Source: an uncultured Pelagibacteraceae bacterium (GTDB lineage Bacteria; Pseudomonadota; Alphaproteobacteria; Pelagibacterales; Pelagibacteraceae). From it: DNA of 64,000 bases. Position numbers and translations under genes: made by a program. The notes under the pieces were generated by a model that did not search any database, had not been told where the DNA came from, and saw only the letters and a list, made by a program, of their open reading frames with translations. Positions 61,060 through 64,000 of the stretch are shown here, piece after piece. The stretch is taken from positions 1-64,000 of the forward strand of contig CABXRS010000004.1 of assembly GCA_902514665.1 (NCBI GenBank), in the 5' to 3' direction. Each line of letters starts with the position of its first letter. Position 1 is the first letter of the stretch.

Positions 61060-62265
61060 ATGTTTAAAAGTTTAAGTTTAAAAGTAATTCTATTTGGTTT
61101 TATCTTTACATTTTTTTCAAGTTTTGGACAGAGTTTTTTTCTTGGTTTATTCAATTCAAGTATTAGGGATGCTTTATCTATTACACATGGACAATTTGGC
61201 TCAATCTATGCATCCGCAACTTTATTAAGCAGTATTGTTTTAGTTTGGATAGGAAAAAAAATAGATGACGTTAATATTTTAAAATTTTCATCTTATGTAA
61301 TTATATTTCTATCAATTTCTTGTTTCATATTTTCTAAAATTTCTTCTGTAATTTTTTTATTTATTGGAATTTTTTTAATGCGATTATCTGGCCAAGGTTT
61401 ATCAAGCCATACGGCAACAACAACAATTTCTCGGTTTTTTGAAAAAAATAGAGGTAGAGCTTTAAGCACAGGCTGGTTAGGTTTATCTTTAGCAGAATTT
61501 ATCTTACCTGTTTTAATTGTTTTTTTACTTACCTTTATTCACTGGAGAGATATTTGGGTTTCTATATCTATTTTAGTAATTATAGTTTTACCAATTGCTA
61601 CATATTTTTTAGTCAAAGAAGTCAAACTTGATACTAGAGAAGATAGCGATAATGAAGTTATCACTAAACCAATAAAACAATGGAAAAGAATAGAAGTTTT
61701 GAAAGATTATAGATTTTATATTGTTTGTATGACTATGCTGGCTATGCCATGGATTGCAACAGGTACATTTGTTTACCAATCTTTTATAACAACCTCAAAA
61801 GATTGGGGACCATATGTGATTGCACAATCCTTTATGGTTTATTCAATATTATCTGTGGTAACATTATTTATTTCTGGTTTCTTGATTGATAAATTTACCA
61901 GCAGAAAATTATTAATTTATATGAACATTCCATTATTTTTTTCAACTGTAGTCCTGTTCTATTTTAATGTTGAGATTTCATCATTTTTTTTCTTTGGTTT
62001 ATTAGGTGTTACTAATGGCCTAGCTAATGTTTTAGGATCATCTACATGGGCTGAAATTTATGGTGTTAAGCATATTGGATCTATTAAAGCTCTCACAACA
62101 GCTTTAATGGTATTTGCTACTGCTTTTGGAACAGCATTATTTGGTATTCTAATAGATATTAAATTTTCAATTGAGCAAATAGCCATTGTTTCAGGCGCAT
62201 ATATTTTGACCTCAATAATTCTGCTTTATTTAGTTAGAAGCAAGCTAAATCCACAATATATATAA
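61060..62265 (+). CDS. MFS transporter
   Basis: This is a 401-residue, 12-helix major-facilitator protein. SLSITHGQFGSIYASATLLSS near residue 30 and the loop GKKIDDVN belong to the first helix pair, and the central acidic loop (KEVKLDTREDSDNEV) separates the two halves. The substrate may be an organic acid, as in related OFA-type carriers, but cannot be assigned. Confidence 0.85.
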   Translation: MFKSLSLKVILFGFIFTFFSSFGQSFFLGLFNSSIRDALSITHGQFGSIYASATLLSSIVLVWIGKKIDDVNILKFSSYVIIFLSISCFIFSKISSVIFLFIGIFLMRLSGQGLSSHTATTTISRFFEKNRGRALSTGWLGLSLAEFILPVLIVFLLTFIHWRDIWVSISILVIIVLPIATYFLVKEVKLDTREDSDNEVITKPIKQWKRIEVLKDYRFYIVCMTMLAMPWIATGTFVYQSFITTSKDWGPYVIAQSFMVYSILSVVTLFISGFLIDKFTSRKLLIYMNIPLFFSTVVLFYFNVEISSFFFFGLLGVTNGLANVLGSSTWAEIYGVKHIGSIKALTTALMVFATAFGTALFGILIDIKFSIEQIAIVSGAYILTSIILLYLVRSKLNPQYI

Positions 62266-62308
62266 TAAACTGCTTGATTTTATAGTTCTCCCTGTATAGA
62301 TACTTCGC

Positions 62309-62830
62309 ATGGCAAGAGTAACTGTAGAAGATTGCATCGATAAAGTAGATAGCCCCTACGAATTAGTATTAGTAGCTAAAGAAAGAGCTACTCAATTAAA
62401 TGCAGGTATAGAACCAACGATTGATAGAGATAATGATAAAAATACAGTTATTTCATTAAGAGAAATTGCAGAAGAAAAAATTCAAGTATCTGATTTAACT
62501 GATAGTGCTGTTTATAAGCTTAGAAAACACGTAGAACAAGTTGATGATACTACAGAGGATGATGAAGATATAGGCGATGATTTTGAAAATTTATACAAAG
62601 GTGAAATTTCTAAAAGTGGAACCCCAATTCTTCCATCAAAAAGAGCAAGAAAAACTCCAGAAAAAATTCAAGTTACAAAAGAGGATTTAGCAGAATTATC
62701 TGAAGCTGCTAAAGCTGATATAGATAGTTCAGTTGGTGAAGAAACTATCAATGAAGAGGGTGAGGTATCTTTAGATGAAATTTCAGATACTGAAGAGCAA
62801 GCTAAAGAAGATGCTCAAGAAGATCAATAA
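62309..62830 (+). CDS. rpoZ: RNA polymerase omega subunit with long acidic tail
   Basis: Residues 1-70 are the omega fold ([26 protein letters not shown] and [12 protein letters not shown]), which helps assemble RNA polymerase. The remaining hundred residues are rich in Glu and Asp. Omega is usually 70-130 residues, so at 173 this one is extended. A TTGATT (62274) and TATAGA (62295) could form a promoter only a few bases from the ATG, but the 15-base spacing is short. Confidence 0.9.
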   Translation: MARVTVEDCIDKVDSPYELVLVAKERATQLNAGIEPTIDRDNDKNTVISLREIAEEKIQVSDLTDSAVYKLRKHVEQVDDTTEDDEDIGDDFENLYKGEISKSGTPILPSKRARKTPEKIQVTKEDLAELSEAAKADIDSSVGEETINEEGEVSLDEISDTEEQAKEDAQEDQ

Positions 62831-62833
62831 ATT

Positions 62834-63979
62834 TTAATTTACAAATTCTTTTATTATTTTTTCTCGGTGTTCATCTAGATCAGGGATGTCACCTCTTTTA
62901 TCAGGATCATCATATGTAGACATTTTAATAGGGTTTCCTGCCAATCTAAAATCTCCTATTACTTTATGATAAGCTTTTACAATCATGTTTCTTGCTTCAA
63001 CTTGTGGATTTTCAACTGCTTCTTTAATATTAAATATAGGACCACATGGAATTTTATCTTTCTCCATTTGACTAACCCATTCATTTGTTGATTTAGCAGA
63101 AAGTTTATTTTCTAGAATTATTTTAAGTTCATTCATATGTTTTGCTCTTGAAGAATTAGTGTTGAATTTTTCATTATTAAATATTTCAGGAACTTCTAAA
63201 ATATTACAAAGTTTTTCAAATAATTTATCGTTACCGGCAGCAATAATTATATAGCTATCTTTTGTTTTAAATGCCTCAAACGGTGCAATTGATGGGTGCC
63301 TTGAACCCATTGGCTTTGGTATTTCATTTTTAGATAAATATCTTGCAATTGCATTTTCAAGAATTGCAATTTGACAGTCAAGCATTGAAACATCTATATA
63401 CATTCCTTTACCAGTTTTTTGTCTATCATATAAAGCTGCATTGATACCTATTGCTGTGAACAAGCCAGCTGTAATATCACCAATTGAAGTGCCAACTCTT
63501 GTAGGTTCTGAATTTGGTTGACCGGTTACACTCATCAATCCACCCATTCCTTGTACTACCATATCATACGCAGGTAATTCTTTTAAGGGACCTGTTTGTC
63601 CAAAACCAGATGCTGAAGCATAAATTAATTTAGGAAACTTTTTATTTACTTCTTCCCAACCGTATCCCCATTTTTTTAAGGTTCCTGGTTTAAAATTCTC
63701 AACTAAGATATCTGCTTTAGATAAAATTTTATCAAATATTTTTTTGTCATCTGAATTTTTTAAATTTAAACCTATACTTTCTTTTCCTCTGTTAAGAGAC
63801 ATAAAATAGGCTGAGTAGTCCTCAACAAAAGGACCAAATTTTCTCGAGTCATCACCTATTTCGGGAGCCTCAACCTTTATTACTCTTGCACCTAGATCTG
63901 ATAAAATCATTGTGCAATATGGTCCAACTAAAACTCTTGTTAAATCAACAACTAATAAGTTTTTAAGTGGTCCGTCCAT
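62834..63979 (-). CDS. CaiB/BaiF-family CoA-transferase
   Basis: This is a 381-residue class III CoA-transferase. It opens PLKNLLVVDLTRVLVGPYC and continues VIKVEAPEIGDDSRKFGPF and LNRGKESIGLNLK; the catalytic aspartate lies in DVSMLDCQIAILENAIARYL near residue 168. It moves CoA between carboxylic acids. The specific acids are unknown. The start is 22 bases from the window end and no further gene is visible there. Confidence 0.92.
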   Translation of the reverse strand: MDGPLKNLLVVDLTRVLVGPYCTMILSDLGARVIKVEAPEIGDDSRKFGPFVEDYSAYFMSLNRGKESIGLNLKNSDDKKIFDKILSKADILVENFKPGTLKKWGYGWEEVNKKFPKLIYASASGFGQTGPLKELPAYDMVVQGMGGLMSVTGQPNSEPTRVGTSIGDITAGLFTAIGINAALYDRQKTGKGMYIDVSMLDCQIAILENAIARYLSKNEIPKPMGSRHPSIAPFEAFKTKDSYIIIAAGNDKLFEKLCNILEVPEIFNNEKFNTNSSRAKHMNELKIILENKLSAKSTNEWVSQMEKDKIPCGPIFNIKEAVENPQVEARNMIVKAYHKVIGDFRLAGNPIKMSTYDDPDKRGDIPDLDEHREKIIKEFVN

Positions 63980-64000
63980 AATTAGTATTAAAAATTAATT

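Noticed and set aside
1-64000. CRISPR arrays, insertion sequences, prophage or toxin-antitoxin modules
   Set aside because: No regularly spaced repeats, transposase or integrase genes, phage structural genes, or convincing toxin-antitoxin pairs were seen on either strand.

Overview
This window looks like a piece of a SAR11-type (Candidatus Pelagibacter) alphaproteobacterial chromosome. It is very AT-rich, genes are separated by a few bases or overlap (TAATG and ATGA junctions are common), and most genes are metabolic or transport genes. A taurine-type ABC transporter sits next to an omega-amino-acid:pyruvate aminotransferase, alanine dehydrogenase and a dimethylglycine-dehydrogenase-like enzyme, an arrangement typical of SAR11. 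No rRNA, CRISPR array, insertion sequence or prophage is visible. The taxonomic call is inference from gene content and base composition.

Layout. 1-4.8 kb: truncated ppc, ccdA, a flavin reductase, a hisN-like phosphatase and a DUF952 protein. 4.8-7.9 kb: a minus-strand run of nine small genes (two SMR-like proteins, DUF2798, NTF2-like, DUF1330, two further small proteins, two secreted proteins). 8-12.1 kb: cysE-cysK, a VOC protein, a LysE/ArgO exporter, a rhodanese and msrB. 12.1-23.5 kb: a probable catabolic and uptake locus with a sugar-type ABC transporter, a HAD-like protein lacking its nucleophile, a MetE-like zinc methyltransferase, two double-domain SnoaL/NTF2 proteins, a bicupin, the ABC ATPase on the opposite strand, a HisD paralogue resembling sulfopropanediol dehydrogenase, and a phosphate acyltransferase. 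23.6-25.8 kb: a BASS transporter, a double winged-helix regulator and a small membrane protein. 25.8-28.9 kb: an accessory patch (Ldh2-type dehydrogenase, nucleotide-sugar epimerase, remnant of a family 2 glycosyltransferase, GT17). 28.9-37.8 kb: tauCBA, aminotransferase, ald and the DMGDH-like gene.

37.9-44.6 kb: a second small membrane protein; a 55-nt 5' copy of a CAT-anticodon tRNA; a remnant-filled stretch; an FkbM methyltransferase; the intact tRNA-Met; a dTDP-rhamnose operon; a GT2; then apt and a methylthioadenosine nucleosidase. 44.7-48 kb: a fused AdoMet decarboxylase/spermidine synthase and a polar amino-acid ABC transporter without an ATPase. 48-52.6 kb: a four-gene cassette of metallophosphoesterase, DUF4956, CotH-like kinase and VTC polyphosphate-polymerase domain. 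52.6-55 kb: DUF6165, GT9 and GT4. 55-64 kb: housekeeping and metabolic genes including an aldehyde dehydrogenase with DUF779, a garR-like dehydrogenase, an MFS transporter, rpoZ with a long acidic tail, and a CaiB-type CoA-transferase.

The most interesting themes are the CotH/VTC/DUF4956/phosphoesterase cassette, the unassigned 12-23 kb catabolic locus, polyamine synthesis coupled to recovery of its by-product, a tRNA-bounded mini-island carrying FkbM, a stem-loop immediately after the binding-protein gene in all three ABC operons, and an SMR pair lacking the family's essential membrane glutamate.
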